DNA of 64,000 bases from Cycas panzhihuaensis (GCA_023213395.1 CM041465.1:158541741-158605740), one strand, 5' to 3'; numbered from the stretch's first letter, positions 10,577-21,640 are shown. Made by a program: numbers and translations. Notes: generated by a model from the letters alone, not told the origin.

Positions 10577-11560
10577 TATTGCCACCTAAATTTCTTCTTT
10601 AACAAGAATTCTAAGGGATTAGCTATCTTAGCATAATTCTTTATAAACTTTCGATAATATCCTGTCATTCCTAAAAATCTTTTAACCTGTTTTTGTGTTT
10701 TAGGAACTGAAAATTTTGAAATTATAACAACTTTGTTAGGGTCTGTGAGCAACCCATTTTTTGTAACTACATGACCTAACAAAGTCCCAAAAGCAACCAT
10801 GAATGTGCACTTAGCAGGATTTAAACACAATTTGCTTTTTCTACAGGTTTCCAACATCAGACGTAAATAACCAAGATAATTTTTTAGAAGAGTGAATAAC
10901 ATCCAATCATCTAAAAATACCTCAATTGTTTTTCCAATAGTTTGCTTAAAAATATTGAGGATCACCCTTTGAAATGTCGCAAGAGCATTGGTCAATCCAA
11001 AAGACATAACTTTGAATGCATGTGTACCCTATTCTGTAACGAAAGTTGTCTTCAGTTGGTCTCTTGTCACGATCCATACTTAATTGTACCTGTTGAATCC
11101 ATTTGTGAAAGAATAAATTTCATGCCCTCTAACTTTTTCTAAAATATCTTCAGTGAATAAAATAGGAAATGGGTCCTTCTTTGTTGCCTTGTTCAGAGCT
11201 CTATAATCAGCGCAAACTCTAAGTTTTCCATTCTTTTTTGGAACAACTACAACTGGCCTTACCCATTCGCTATTTTGTACTTTGAAGATATAGTCTTTCT
11301 CAAGCAACTTATCAAGTTGTTCTTTGACCTTCTCCTTATATTTTGGATTCATGCAGTACAAGTGTTTGTCTTATTGGTTTAGCTCCTTCTATTAATTCTA
11401 TCTTGTGTTTGCCCAATTCAAGGGGAATGCCTTTTAAATACTTGTAAGACTAAGCAGAAACTTCCTTGTATTCCAAAAATAATGAGGTGGCTTGTTGCAC
11501 CGTCTCTACATCCCAATAATCTCCTAAACTAATGATATGAGGCTACTCCTCTATTCCAAT
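10576..11560 (-). pseudogene. pol: Reverse transcriptase of Gyp-1 (broken)
   Basis: N-terminal part (about 11560-11080): ELGKHKIEL, NPKYKEKVKEQLDKLLEKDYIF, VVVPKKNGKLRVCADYRALNKAT. In YSFTNGFNRYN the usual D of SFTDGF has become N. C-terminal part (11007-10576) keeps the catalytic FLDD (VFLDDWMLF), followed by GHVVTKNGL and KRFLGMTGYYRKFI. The two halves are separated by about 70 bases with a frame change. Typical plant Ty3/gypsy RT. Confidence 0.85.
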
Positions 11561-11569
11561 ATTGGTTTC

Positions 11570-11917
11570 CTACAAGTTAAGCTTTTTCCCTTCCACTGAC
11601 TTACCATCTGGGCTCACTTTGTATGTCGAAGTGTTATCTATGATGTGTTCATCATATTCCACTATGGAATAACTAGGAGGAAGGAATTGAGATTCTGATC
11701 GAATCTCTTCTTCTTCTTCTTCTCTATTTATACAGAAGCAAGTTATTTTCCTTTTCCATAGCTTTTTCCTTGAGAATTTGCAAAATTTCTTTGATTTGAT
11801 TGTCTTCGTTGTGATATGCAAAGTTTGGTAAAAATTTTCCATCATTAGATCCCAATCTACTAATTTTATCTTTTCAAAATGATTGTACCAGACTACAGAG
11901 ATTCCTTTGAATGTCAA
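11570..11917 (-). pseudogene. Second gag-like module of Gyp-1
   Basis: Begins with a stretch resembling the end of a Retrotrans_gag core (KGISVVWYNHFEKIKLVDW.LMMENF), then an acidic, non-conserved region up to the start of RT. With the preceding DPYQHVQNCVQIW stretch it looks like a second, diverged gag unit, but the similarity is weak. Confidence 0.4.
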
Positions 11918-11920
11918 TCC

Positions 11921-12772
11921 CTAATACTGTGTCCAATCCTTTTTTGGAATTTCCTTAATTGTCCATATCTGGACGCAATTCTGTACATGTTGATAAGGAT
12001 CACCTCCATTCCAAAACCAAAGCAATTCATGTTTTTGGAATCTATTCAAAAAAATTCTGCTTATTTCTTCCCAGGAATCAAATTGTTCTGCATGTGCGAC
12101 ATACCATAATCGTGCTTGACCTATTAAAGAATAAGGAAACACAAGATACCGATTTTTTTGCTGCCATTTATTTCTCATTATATCAATACATTGTTCTGAA
12201 TGTTTTTTTGTTTGTTTTGGATGGCCATCATATTCAAGAAGTTCAAAATATGATTTAGCATAAGCTAAATTTCCTTCCACATTTCTTTCTATTTGTGGCA
12301 ACTTTGGTTGCGCCTCTTGCATTTCTCCATTCTCTTTATCTGAAGAAGTTGTGCACAACTCTAAATGATAGCACAAAGCTGGTTCAGCTTCTTCCCAAGC
12401 ATTATGAAGCCAATTCAGCATGTAAGATGACGAAGGACTTCTTGGCAAAGCTAGTTGCATTTGAAATGCTACTTCTGAATAGGGGCTAATTGTTGATTGT
12501 ATTGTGGCTGTTGTGGATGATGCTTTTCCTTCATCTTCAATTTTTTCTATTTGAGGTCCATCCGAGCATAAAGGGAAAGTAACTGTCTTCTTTCTTGTTA
12601 GTAATGTAAATGTATGCTTTCCCCAATCCTGAATGGCTTCTGTAGTCAAAAGACAAGGTCTTCCCAATATGGCTGGGTAAGTTTTCCTCTGATCTTGCAT
12701 CTGCACCACTACAAAATCTAACAATACATTAACATCTACAACAATTACTAGGACATTCAATAATGTGCCCAT
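11921..12772 (-). CDS. Retropepsin C-terminal half joined to a gag domain (Gyp-1)
   Basis: A 283-codon frame without a stop. The first part is the second half of a gypsy retropepsin (YPAILGRPCLLTTEAIQDW, residues about 33-50). After a low-complexity linker (about 80-150), residues about 175-235 are a Retrotrans_gag domain (ELLEYDGHPKQ, FPYSLIGQARLWYVA, SWEEISRIFLNRF). In normal Ty3/gypsy elements gag precedes protease, so the order is reversed here within one open frame. It may be an old rearrangement that happens to be open, or a genuine variant polyprotein. The missing protease half is 12782-13027. Confidence 0.6.
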   Translation of the reverse strand: MGTLLNVLVIVVDVNVLLDFVVVQMQDQRKTYPAILGRPCLLTTEAIQDWGKHTFTLLTRKKTVTFPLCSDGPQIEKIEDEGKASSTTATIQSTISPYSEVAFQMQLALPRSPSSSYMLNWLHNAWEEAEPALCYHLELCTTSSDKENGEMQEAQPKLPQIERNVEGNLAYAKSYFELLEYDGHPKQTKKHSEQCIDIMRNKWQQKNRYLVFPYSLIGQARLWYVAHAEQFDSWEEISRIFLNRFQKHELLWFWNGGDPYQHVQNCVQIWTIKEIPKKDWTQY

Positions 12773-12781
12773 GGGCCTTAC

Positions 12782-13027
12782 CTATAATTGATTAGCCAAC
12801 CTAAATGAATAGTCAGGAGCAACCACATCGAACCTTCCCAAGGTTATCCAAGAGGATTCTGGTAACACATTCACCCTTGAGCCCCCATCAACAATTGTCT
12901 TACACAAGGTTGTTCCAAAGACTATCATTGGGACTCTTGGGTCCACTCTAGTATCCTTGATGGCCCTTAGTACAGGTTTTCCAATTTGCTCCAGTACTAA
13001 TTGTTGGAAGTATCTGCTTCCTACCAT
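12782..13027 (-). pseudogene. Retropepsin N-terminal half of Gyp-1
   Basis: An 81-codon frame with the protease landmarks FGTTLCKTIVDGGSRVNVLP. The catalytic D-T/S-G has become D-G-G. One stop and a short gap separate it from the C-terminal half in the next frame (12772 downward). Confidence 0.72.
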
Positions 13028-13389
13028 TTAAAAACAACCGGTATAGGGATTGAAACTCCTAATTCAGTAGGCACATCTTTCAGTATTTGTAATCGTTGCC
13101 AAGGATTCGTACCTTCTTGTGCTACATGTGTTTGAACTACTCTTCTTTTGTAATGCAAGGCTCTAAATCTTTGTTCCTGCTAGAGTTCTTCCTACTGGGG
13201 CTTCCCCCATGGCTTCTTGCAGAATTTTTACCACTTCCTGGAGTGGTTGCTTTTCAACTGTTGGGTCTGGAAAATTATCTTGAAGAAGAGTTCCCGTTAT
13301 CTTACCACTACGTGTTTTTAGATATGCAGGCATTTATTTGTCCAAGACCATGTCTACTAGATTTGCAGTTTGTATCTTAATATTCTTTG

Positions 13390-13560
13390 GGCAATTTACC
13401 CATTCATGATCTATCAATCCACACTCCTCACAAATGAATTCCCCTCCTTTTTTCTCCAGTGGACATTCAGATCTATAGTGCCCCCATCTTTGATATAAAA
13501 AACAATGAATTGGCCCCGTTTTCCTTTTCTATTGCTTTATCGTCCCATATTCTGTTCTTT
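13390..13560 (-). pseudogene. gag: Nucleocapsid zinc knuckles of Gyp-1
   Basis: The minus strand reads two CCHC-type units: CFLYQRWGHYRSEC, whose second Cys has become Tyr, and CEECGLIDHEWVNC, intact CX2CX4HX4C. They lie upstream of protease, as expected for gag. The gag core that should precede them is missing here and is found instead near 11921-12250. Confidence 0.65.
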
Positions 13561-13569
13561 GTGAATATA

Positions 13570-14260
13570 TCATCCCATATAGCAAATCCCCTAGAAATGT
13601 TGTTGAAGAAAAAGATAATGTGGCAATGGACATTACAACAACAATTAGCATTTGACTTACTAAAGAAGAGAGCCATGCAAGCATCGATTCTGAGATTTCC
13701 ATAATGGAATAAACCATTCCATGTGCATCAGGATGCCTCTCTTTTTATGATAGGATGCGTGTTGGCTCAACAAGGAAACGACAATATAATTTTCCAATCT
13801 ATTTTACCAATCAAAAGCTGACACTGCTAAACAAAATTATTCAATAACTGAGAGAGAAGGCTTGAGAATGGTAAATGCTCTCTAGAAATTCAAGCATTAT
13901 TTATTAGCTAATCCATTTGTCCTTTTTGTAGACCATCAAACTCTTCAATACTTGATTAACAAGCCAATTCTATAAGGGAGGATTAGCATATGGTTGATTT
14001 TGTTTCAAGAATTTAACTTAAAAATCATTATTAAGAAGACAGAAAAGCATATTGTTCCTGATCAACTATCTAGGAACGTGAATGGAGAACCTGGCACTAG
14101 AGTTCAAGATGATATCCCTAACACGAAATTGTTCTCAATAGAAGCAATACCAACGTGATATGAGGGCATTGCTCAATATCTGTCAACAAGGCAAACGGCA
14201 ATTGGACTGGAACGCATTGAGTGATAAAGTTTCATTTGAAAGACATTTCCATTTCAATTA
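13570..14260 (+). pseudogene. pol: RT end and RNase H of Gyp-2
   Basis: Landmarks are LAFDLLKKRAMQASILRFP, NKPFHVHQDASLFMIGCVLAQQG, KFKHYLLANPFVLFVDHQTLQYLINKP and KTEKHIVPDQLSRN. Several in-frame stops (near 13700, 13815 and 13970) make it a pseudogene. The start within RT is a truncation breakpoint shared with the inverted junction. Confidence 0.75.
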
Positions 14261-14261
14261 A

Positions 14262-15440
14262 TTCAAGGAATGTTGTACAAACTTGGGCCTGATGGATTTT
14301 TGATGTGATGTATATTGGAACATGAAATGGAAACAGTGGTATGTGAAGCCCATGAAGGAGTTGCCACTAAACATCAAGGCACATAGCCAACTATCAGAAA
14401 AATTTCGTCGGTAGGATTCTGGTGGCCCATATTATTCGAAGATATAGATAAATGGGTCAGAGCATATGATGTTTGCCAAAGAGTAGGCAAGCTAAGTAAA
14501 CTTCACTTCATGCTCTCTTTGGCAAGCTAAGTAAACTTCACTTCATGCTGTTACATCCAATATTAACACAAGCCACATTCAAGAAGTGGGGATTAGATTT
14601 TGTAGGATCAATTAGCCCACTAGCAAAAGGAACTAATGCAAGGTATATTCTTGTTGATGCTAACTTTTTGACTAAGTGGACAAAAGCAAAACCTATGAAG
14701 CCCTGTGACGCTCAGAGTACAACACAATTTCTTTATGAAATGATAATTGTTCATTTTGGATGTCCACTTGAAATCATCCCAAATCAAAGAAGCAGTTTTT
14801 TAAATCACAAAGTCAAGCATCTTACTGCAGAATTCCTGATCCAACACAAAAAGCCCTCATCATACTTCCTAAGGGCCAATGATCAGATGGAAAGTACAAA
14901 TAAAATTTATAAATTAGCCCTGACAAAGATTTGCAGTGAAGGTAAGTCAAACTAGGTTGAACGATTACATTCAGTTCTATGGGCAAATAAAATAACAAAA
15001 AAAGACCCCATAAGCAAACACCATTTCAATTGGTGTATGATCTAGAAATTGTAGTTCCTATAGAATTCCGAGTGAAAAGCATGCGAATAAGGGCTCAATT
15101 ATGAATGGAGGAAAGGGATTCTAGAGATTAAAGACTCATAGAGTTAATGAAATTGGATGAGTGACAAGCAAGAGCATTATGGAAAATCAAGGTGGAAAAG
15201 AAGCATCGCAAGGCCTAGCATGACAAACATTTGAGAACACCCTAGTTCCAGGTTGATGATCTAGTACTATTATATGATAGCAAATTTTGAATTATACCAG
15301 CGAAAATGAAGCTTAGATGGTTAGGTCCATATAACATAGACCAAATCAAGCAAAATTGAGCTATTCAACTCAGGCAACTCAATGGCTCCCCCATGGAAAA
15401 ACAGGTTAATGGCAACGGACTCAAGCTATACAATTGTTTA
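14262..15440 (+). pseudogene. pol: Integrase of Gyp-2 (broken)
   Basis: Zinc-finger region (14262-14540, CQRVGKLSKLH) with a 35-base duplication, then a 136-codon open core (14545-14955): KKWGLDFVGSI, LTKWTKAKPMK and QMESTNKIYKLALTKIC with catalytic E. The expected NGQVES has become NDQMES. The C-terminal part continues to about 15430 with stops (HDKHL, KMKLRWLGPYNI, VNGNGLKLYN). A short poly-A run follows at 15440-15452. Confidence 0.78.
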
Positions 15441-16235
15441 AAAAAAAAAAAAGGCAAACGAGATGGAAAAAATTGCTTTCTCATGGTAATGATATAATTT
15501 GATAGGATATGATCACAATCAAAACTGATGGTCGAAGAAAGGAGTTGCCAACAGAATCTTATTTAATTGCAACCAATGGTCAAGATCAAAGCAATAAACG
15601 AAAGGACGATCAAGACCCCATAAGGAGACGCCAATAAAAATGTATAATTAATATTGGCATGATCACAAGATGGTATTAAGGAGTGCAACGTGCGGAAATT
15701 ATATCATAATCATGACTTAGTAAGCATGACCAATGATGTGACAAGGTGATGAAAGTCGTTAATCATAACGATGAGTGCCAAACCACATCACCACCGACAC
15801 GAAGGATTATAACTCCTCAACTTACAATTAATAAATTCATCTCCCCTTTTCTTAGAAGGTAAAGACAACTCCAACCTGTAACGTAATGATAAGAAAGGTG
15901 CTTTTGCAAATTATGATCAATAAAGGGAAAAGCAAGCAATTCAGTAATTAGGATGGTTGATGGAGAAGATATCCCATAGATCAACATCAACTTCTACAAA
16001 ATTGATGATGCCAAAATATGTGCAGAATGGGTGGTCATACACTCAAATGATCCTCCTAAGAAAGCATTAACAAACGCAAAGTTTTCCAAGTATAGTGTGG
16101 TAAGCATATTTCCAGTCGCATTCAATTTTTTATCCATGATAACAACGATGGCAGCTATGCACCCTTCCATTTTTGGACTACTCTACAGGAGCAATTGCAC
16201 AGTTAACAAGTATACCAATGAACAGTATATGGCAA
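15441..16235. other. No recognised feature
   Basis: Begins with an A-run just after the Gyp-2 integrase and ends at the truncated start of Cop-H. It could include the 3' region of Gyp-2, but no LTR terminus was found. The 73-codon frame at 16031-16252 shows no family resemblance. Confidence 0.5.
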
Positions 16236-16920
16236 CACAACAATTGGAATAGTTATAGCTATGGAAACACAATATGGATGAGAAATTGTGCAACTTGACA
16301 TAAAAAGTGTCTTTCTAAATGGCGATCTAGATGAAGAAGTCTACATGCAGCAACCACTAAAATACATGAAAAAGGAAGGAGAAAATCTAATCTGCAAATT
16401 AAAAAAGGCTTTATACGGCTTGAAACAAGCACCTCAAGCCTAGTGTGTGAAACTAGATCATCATCTACGAAGAAAAGGATTCAACAAGTGTGAAGTTGAT
16501 CCAAGTCTTTATGTTAAGAAATAAAAAGAAGACTTGATTATCATAATTGTTGTATATGTAGATAATATGATTGTTACAAGTAACGATAATGATCATTTAA
16601 CAATCAAATGGGTGTAAACACAAAAGGAAGATAACTTTGAAATAACTGATATGGGTCCACTTCATTACTATCTTGGTATAGAAATTAATCAAGCAAGTAA
16701 ATGATATCTTTATTTCATAGTCAAAGTATGCCAAGAATCTACTCAAAAGATTCAATATGGAAGATTGTAATCCTTGTGCCACACCCATGGAAATTGGATG
16801 TGTCCTGACAGTTGACGAAGATAGTCATCAAGTAAATAAGACACTCTTTAGACAACTAGCTGGAATTCTCATTTGCTTGACAACAATCAAACCAAATATA
16901 TCATTTTCTGTAGGAATTGT
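16236..16920 (+). pseudogene. pol: Reverse transcriptase fragment of Cop-H
   Basis: Copia RT with [21 protein letters not shown] and [11 protein letters not shown]. The catalytic YVDD has become YVDN (VVYVDNMIVT, near 16550). Stops include TGA at 16289-16291 and TAG at 16441-16443, both at Trp positions. The last segment (16757-16920) reads EDCNPCATPMEIG up to SFSVGIV, where solo LTR 1 interrupts it. Confidence 0.8.
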
Positions 16921-17292
16921 TGTTACGAATAATGTGCATTTCTATTTCATGTTCATTTAAGTTCATTTTAATTTCATTATAATATTTTCTCACACATATT
17001 CTTAATGAGAATATGCTTAGTCAATGTCATTAATGAAGTGTTTAGTAGAAGTCAAAGATACTGGAGATAATAAATGAAGTAGTCTAGAGCCTACCACATT
17101 TTGAAGTAGCAATTAAGTGGCTAAAACCACGTCCTATGTTTAAAACATTATAAATCTACATATATGAGATGTATTCACTTATTTCACTTAATGAGAATTC
17201 AAGAGAGTTGTGATTCATTAGCATATTGTCATCTCATCTTTTATGCATGTGATATATGCTATGTGTCCATCTCTTATCCACTCATTCTGACA
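16921..17292 (+). mobile_element. Solo LTR 1 (372 bp)
   Basis: TGTTACGAAT...TTCTGACA flanked by the 5-base target-site duplication ATTGT (16916-16920 and 17293-17297). It sits inside the RT/RNase H frame of Cop-H; removing it rejoins the codons for VGIV and SRFMH. It has a TATA-like region near 17150 and no coding capacity. No second copy of this LTR is present in the window. Confidence 0.85.
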
Positions 17293-17297
17293 ATTGT

Positions 17298-17451
17298 TTC
17301 CAGATTTATGCATAATTCCAAAGTTACTCACTTGAATGCTACTAAACGAATTCTAAGATACACCGAAGGTACAATAGATCTTGGATTGAAGTATATTAAA
17401 ACAAACAAACCAGGTTTAATTGGATATAGTGACTCAGACTAGGCAAGTGAA
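17298..17451 (+). pseudogene. pol: RNase H part of Cop-H, middle segment
   Basis: SRFMHNSKVTHLNATKRILRYTEGT and LGLKYIKTNKPGLIGYSDSD are typical of the copia RT-RNase H connection. A TAG at 17440-17442 replaces the conserved Trp of SDSDWA. Interrupted at 17451 by solo LTR 2. Confidence 0.82.
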
Positions 17452-17865
17452 TACTAGAATATAATGTTTAATGTGTAAATGTTTAATGCAAGATGTATCT
17501 TAGGTTCAATAAAGTTATAGTCCTTAGTAATGCGTTAGGGGGGCTAAAGTCATATATTATAATATGATTATGTGAGAAGTTAGAAGGTCATTGGTCAGTT
17601 AGTAGGTGAAGTGTTACTGGGTAGGTTAGCGGTATTTGTCCCACATGTAACTCACCTCACTTATGTATTCCCACCTATGATGTATAAATAGGCGGGTGAG
17701 GTAGAGCAGAGTAATCAAGTCATCATGGAGACTCATGTTGAGTCTATGGTGCAATAGTATTCTAATGTGATCATTCTTAAGTTGAGTTAATACAATTTAT
17801 GCTTTGTTCCTTGATCTTGATGATTGTGCTTGATGTTGAATTCCTTCCATGTTGAAAGTTTAATA
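17452..17865 (+). mobile_element. Solo LTR 2 (414 bp)
   Basis: Flanked by GTGAA (17447-17451 and 17866-17870). The termini are TAC...ATA, one or two transitions from the canonical TGT...ACA. The start TAGAATATAATGTTTAATG resembles the TRG and Cop-H LTR tips. A clear TATA box (GTATAAATAGGC) lies near 17680. Removal rejoins the Cop-H RNase H segments. The boundary rests on the duplication and on the terminal similarity. Confidence 0.72.
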
Positions 17866-18203
17866 GTGAACAACAAAAAAAGAAAATCTACATCAGGATA
17901 TTGTTTTAGTCTTGGATCAGTTGTAACATCCGAGAGCAGTAAAAAATAACCAACTGTAGTATTGTCATCAATAGAAGCAGAGTACAAAACTACAGTCAAT
18001 GCAACCTGTAAAGTTGTGTGGTTAAGATAATTTCTCAAAGATTTAAATTAGAGTTGTCTTGAAGCAACCGCGATCTTTTGTTATAATCAAAGTGTTATCA
18101 AACTTACCAAAAATCCTATCTTTCATGCAAAAACTAAACACATAGGAGCACATAATCATTTTATCAGAGAGGAGCAAAATAAAAAAATAGATCTACAATA
18201 TTA
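17866..18203 (+). pseudogene. pol: RNase H end of Cop-H, upstream of Cop-N
   Basis: KSTSGYCFSLGS, SSIEAEYK and LTKNPIFHAKTKHI..HNHFIREEQNKKIDLQY are copia RNase H landmarks. It is cut by Cop-N at 18203 and resumes at 23526. Several stops are present. Confidence 0.8.
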
Positions 18204-18413
18204 TGTTAGAATGTTAATGTTTTATCTTAAGGTTGTACCTTATGAAACCAAAGGGTTATGTGTCATTGTACCCTCTTTGTATTAATTCAACACTTGTCAC
18301 TCACGATGGACACTTGTCATCTATGTACAAATCAATTATGTAAGATTACTTGTATAAATGAGGGTACACCCCTCTCATCAATTCAATGAACAAATTAGTT
18401 ATGTTTTCTATCA
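18204..18413 (+). repeat. Cop-N 5' LTR
   Basis: TGTTAGAATG...TTCTATCA, 210 bases, with the TATA-like TATAAAT at 18353-18359. The PBS follows with no spacer. Confidence 0.93.
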
Positions 18414-18426
18414 TGGTATCAGAGCC
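18414..18426 (+). other. Primer-binding site, Cop-N
   Basis: TGGTATCAGAGCC directly after the LTR; initiator tRNA-Met type. Confidence 0.9.
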
Positions 18427-19149
18427 AGGTTTGACAAGCTAAGAAGGTACAAGACATCTGAGAGAGGAGATAAGAGACAAGAAGTAGATCGTGAAAAAAA
18501 AAAGCGAGGAGCAAAAATCTGAAGAAGAGGGAATAAGTTTAAGTGCTAGACATGACCGTACGACATTGTACGGAACCGTATGGGCGTGCACGAATTTTTT
18601 CAAAGTGCTCAGAACAAAGTGAAAGTTTACTAGCAAGTACATCTTACTAAGTACGTTCTGCTATCCCAAAACAAGTTTTGCAAATTCAACCTCGTTAAGC
18701 GAGAAAATAGAAAAGTTCAGCTACGAGGGTTTAGTGTTTCCAGAACAAATTTCTCCCAGTTTTCTTAGTTTTAGGGTGAGTAAGTGGACTCAAAACGAAC
18801 CTCTAGTCATGAGCTTTCTATTAAATATAAGTTTGCTTAATTTGATTTAGGATTTTTTAAGATATAAGCAAAAAAGGATTTCAAACCCTAGTCGCTCCTC
18901 TGTGTTTAACTGTGATTTTCTACTTGTCTGGTAGTTAAATTGGAAAACTAACTTCAGAACCCTATGTACAGCCTTTATAGCTTCAATTTGGGAGAGTTTC
19001 ATCAAAATCCATATACCTATACTTTTGATTGTACATCCATACGGCCATATGGACTATGCCTATAGTAGGCATTCCTCAAGCTCCAATCTCAGTACTTGTC
19101 TTCAAAAATCTTAAAATCACCTCAATTTATTCTCTAAGTGAGTCAAACA
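18427..19149. other. Leader of Cop-N
   Basis: About 720 bases of untranslated leader between PBS and gag. No hairpin or frame stands out. Confidence 0.6.
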
Positions 19150-20110
19150 AATTGACAAGCACAAATTATGCAACCTAGAAAATTAAAATGAAGGAACCTT
19201 TAATTTGCAAAGAATGCTTGGGAGTTAATTACTGAAAAGGAAGCCAAACCAACTATTCATGGAATAGCAAAAATTAGTTGGGAGGAGAGAGATAGGCAAG
19301 CCTTAACCATAATCACTTTATCCATTAGTGATTTAGTTTTAACTCATATCAGCGGAGCCTCCACTTCTGTTGAAGCATGGAAAAACCCTAGCCCCCTTAT
19401 TCAGTCAAAAGAATGAAGCTCATATTATTTCAACTCATATTATTTCTTTAAGAGAACAACTTTACCGGTTGCACCTACGGGAGGGAGAACAAGTGACTGA
19501 TTTCATTACCAAACTGGTAGAAATCAGAGATAGCTTAGTTTCAACTAGAGAATCTATGACTGATACTGAAATTGTCTGCTTGGTACTAAACAAATTGCCA
19601 AAATCCTTCAATAATTTCCTAAACACTCTTACTGTAGGGTGACAAGCACAAAATATGTCCTTCGATACTTTGTGTGGTCATTTGCTTCAACAGGAACAAT
19701 GGACTCGCAAATATGAAGAAAGAGCAGATGTAGAAGAAGCCTTCATCTCAAGGCTTAGAATCAGCGAAAGAGGAGGATGAAGTGCCAGAGGAAGATCATT
19801 TGAGACTAGAAGTAGTAGAGAAAGATCCTTCAGAGGAAGAGGAAGATCACCTAATACTCGAGTGTGCTATCAATGTGGAAGAACAGGTCACATTGTAGCA
19901 AATTGCAGAACAACAAACAGCTACCCATGCTATTACTGTGAAAGGTATGGACATCTCTCCAGCAACTGCTTCTATAAAAGGTCTGATATTTTCGAAGGAA
20001 AACAGGTTGAAGGAAACTATAGCAAAGAACAATCAAAGGATGATAATGATGAAGAGACTGCCTTTGTTGCTGCTTTAGCTTCATCTGTCCAACATAGTGA
20101 GAATTGGTTT
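19150..20110 (+). pseudogene. gag: gag of Cop-N (broken)
   Basis: UBN2-type copia gag (NYAT.KIKMK, then FSQKNEAH, REGEQVTDFITKLVEIRDSL, VLNKLPKSFNNFLNTL). A TAG at 19176-19178 replaces the conserved Trp and a TGA lies at 19640-19642. A 15-base in-frame duplication near 19418-19447 repeats HIIST. Two intact zinc knuckles follow: CYQCGRTGHIVANC and CYYCERYGHLSSNC (19860-19975). Confidence 0.82.
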
Positions 20111-21640
20111 GTTGACTCAAGCGCATCAAACCATTTGACAGGTAGAGATGACTGGTTTGAATCCTTGCAACCATACATGACAAATAAAACTGTGGAACTT
20201 GGTGATAATCATCCTCTAGAAATCAAAGGCAAAGGAACTATAGCAATCCAAATTAAGGATGAAATTAAAAAGAAAAATTGGAAATGTGTTATTTGTACCA
20301 AGCATAAAAAAAAATCTTCTTTCAATCTCATAGTTGAGAAAGAAGAAACTCTGTGTGATCTTTCATGAAAATGGTAAGCATTGTATTCTTGATATGAAAA
20401 AGGGTGGTCAAGCCATTGCTAAAGAAATAGAAACTAACAATCTTTACAAGTTGGTTTCTACCCCCATCATTCCCTTTGTAAAAGCTTTTGTTGTTCAAGA
20501 TAATAATAATAATGAAATCTAGCATTCTCACTATGGACATATTGCTAATGATAGGTTTAACTTACTAAAAAATTCAAAGATGGTTGATGGACTGCCTATT
20601 AATCTTGCAATGAATGCCTCTGTTTGCAAAAGTTGCATGATAGGGAAGCATCATAAAATGCCATTTCAAGAAAGCACCTAGAAAGCAAAAGAGAAACTAG
20701 AATTGATTCATAGCAATATATGTGAACCTATTACACCTAACTCTATAAATGGTGCCAAGTATTTCCTCACTTTTATAGATGACTTTACTAGAAAATCTTG
20801 GGTTGACTTTATCTTTAGAAAATATGAAGCCCTTGATTGTTTTAAAGAATTCAAGGCCCAATAGAACTCGAAAGTGGGCACAAAATAAAGATGTTGATGA
20901 CAGACAGAGGTGGAGAGTATGTTTCAAATGACTTTTCAAGTTTCTGCAAAACTCATGGCATTCGCATGTAGATTGCGACTGCATACGCCTCAGTCAAATG
21001 GAATAGCAGAAAGATTAAACAGGACCTTTAATCAAAATGGCTCGTTGTATAATGAAGGATAAAAATGTATCAAACATATATTGAGCCAAAGCTATCAACA
21101 TTGTTGTCTACCTAACAAATAGATGTCCTACGAAGGCTCTCGACAAAGTCACTCCAGAAGAAACCTGGACATGCACAAAACCAAATGTAAGTCACCTACG
21201 AACATTTGGATGCACTGCATATGTACATGTTCCAACTCAAAAAAGAACCAATTTAGATGATAGAAGCATTGAGCGTATTTTAGTTGGATATAGTACAAAA
21301 TCAAAAGCTTATCGATACATATACATCAAAATAAAGACATATGTACATAGAGACATTATCTTTAATGAAGGTGTCTCAACAAATAAAGATATTGATTCTC
21401 CACCAAAGAATATAATAGTAGAAGAAAATGTAGAATCTACTATAAGTCCTGTTAAGGAAGAATCAAAAGATACAAAAGAGTCGACCTCTCAAGAAGACAC
21501 AGAAGAATTGACCTCTCAAGAAGAATCAGAGGAGGAAGGGCAGGAAATGTCTCATGAAGAAGGTTACCTAAATGGTACCTTAAAACTATTGAAGAATCGA
21601 GAGGGGATGTATTTGAACATAGAACCAGATCTCAAAGGCA
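20100..21640 (+). pseudogene. pol: Protease and integrase of Cop-N (broken)
   Basis: The protease active site reads DSS (FVDSSASNHLT, about 20107-20140) instead of DSG. In integrase the zinc-binding pattern is present (HSHYGH...CKSCMIGKHH), but the first catalytic Asp is Asn (LIHSNICEP) and the frame breaks repeatedly near 20860-21100. TAG codons at 20520-20522 and 20679-20681 both replace Trp. The integrase tail carries an acidic, Glu/Ser/Thr-rich spacer (about 21370-21560). Confidence 0.78.

Larger units (their letters stand above)
8820..13560 (-). mobile_element. Decayed Ty3/gypsy retrotransposon, minus strand (Gyp-1)
   Basis: Read on the minus strand from 13560, it shows nucleocapsid zinc knuckles, retropepsin, a gag-like region, RT, RNase H and integrase. 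RT before integrase is the gypsy order. No LTRs, PBS or polypurine tract could be identified, and stops and frameshifts are frequent. The gag domain lies downstream of protease, which is not the normal order. The same family is present on the plus strand at 13570-15440. Confidence 0.82.
13570..15440 (+). mobile_element. Ty3/gypsy fragment, plus strand (Gyp-2)
   Basis: Starts abruptly in the RT/RNase H connection (IANPLEMLLKKKIMWQW at about 13577) and runs through RNase H and integrase. It is the same family as Gyp-1 but in opposite orientation, so the two lie head to head with almost no spacer. Neither end shows an LTR. A 35-base tandem duplication interrupts the integrase zinc finger (14486-14555). 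Confidence 0.8.
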
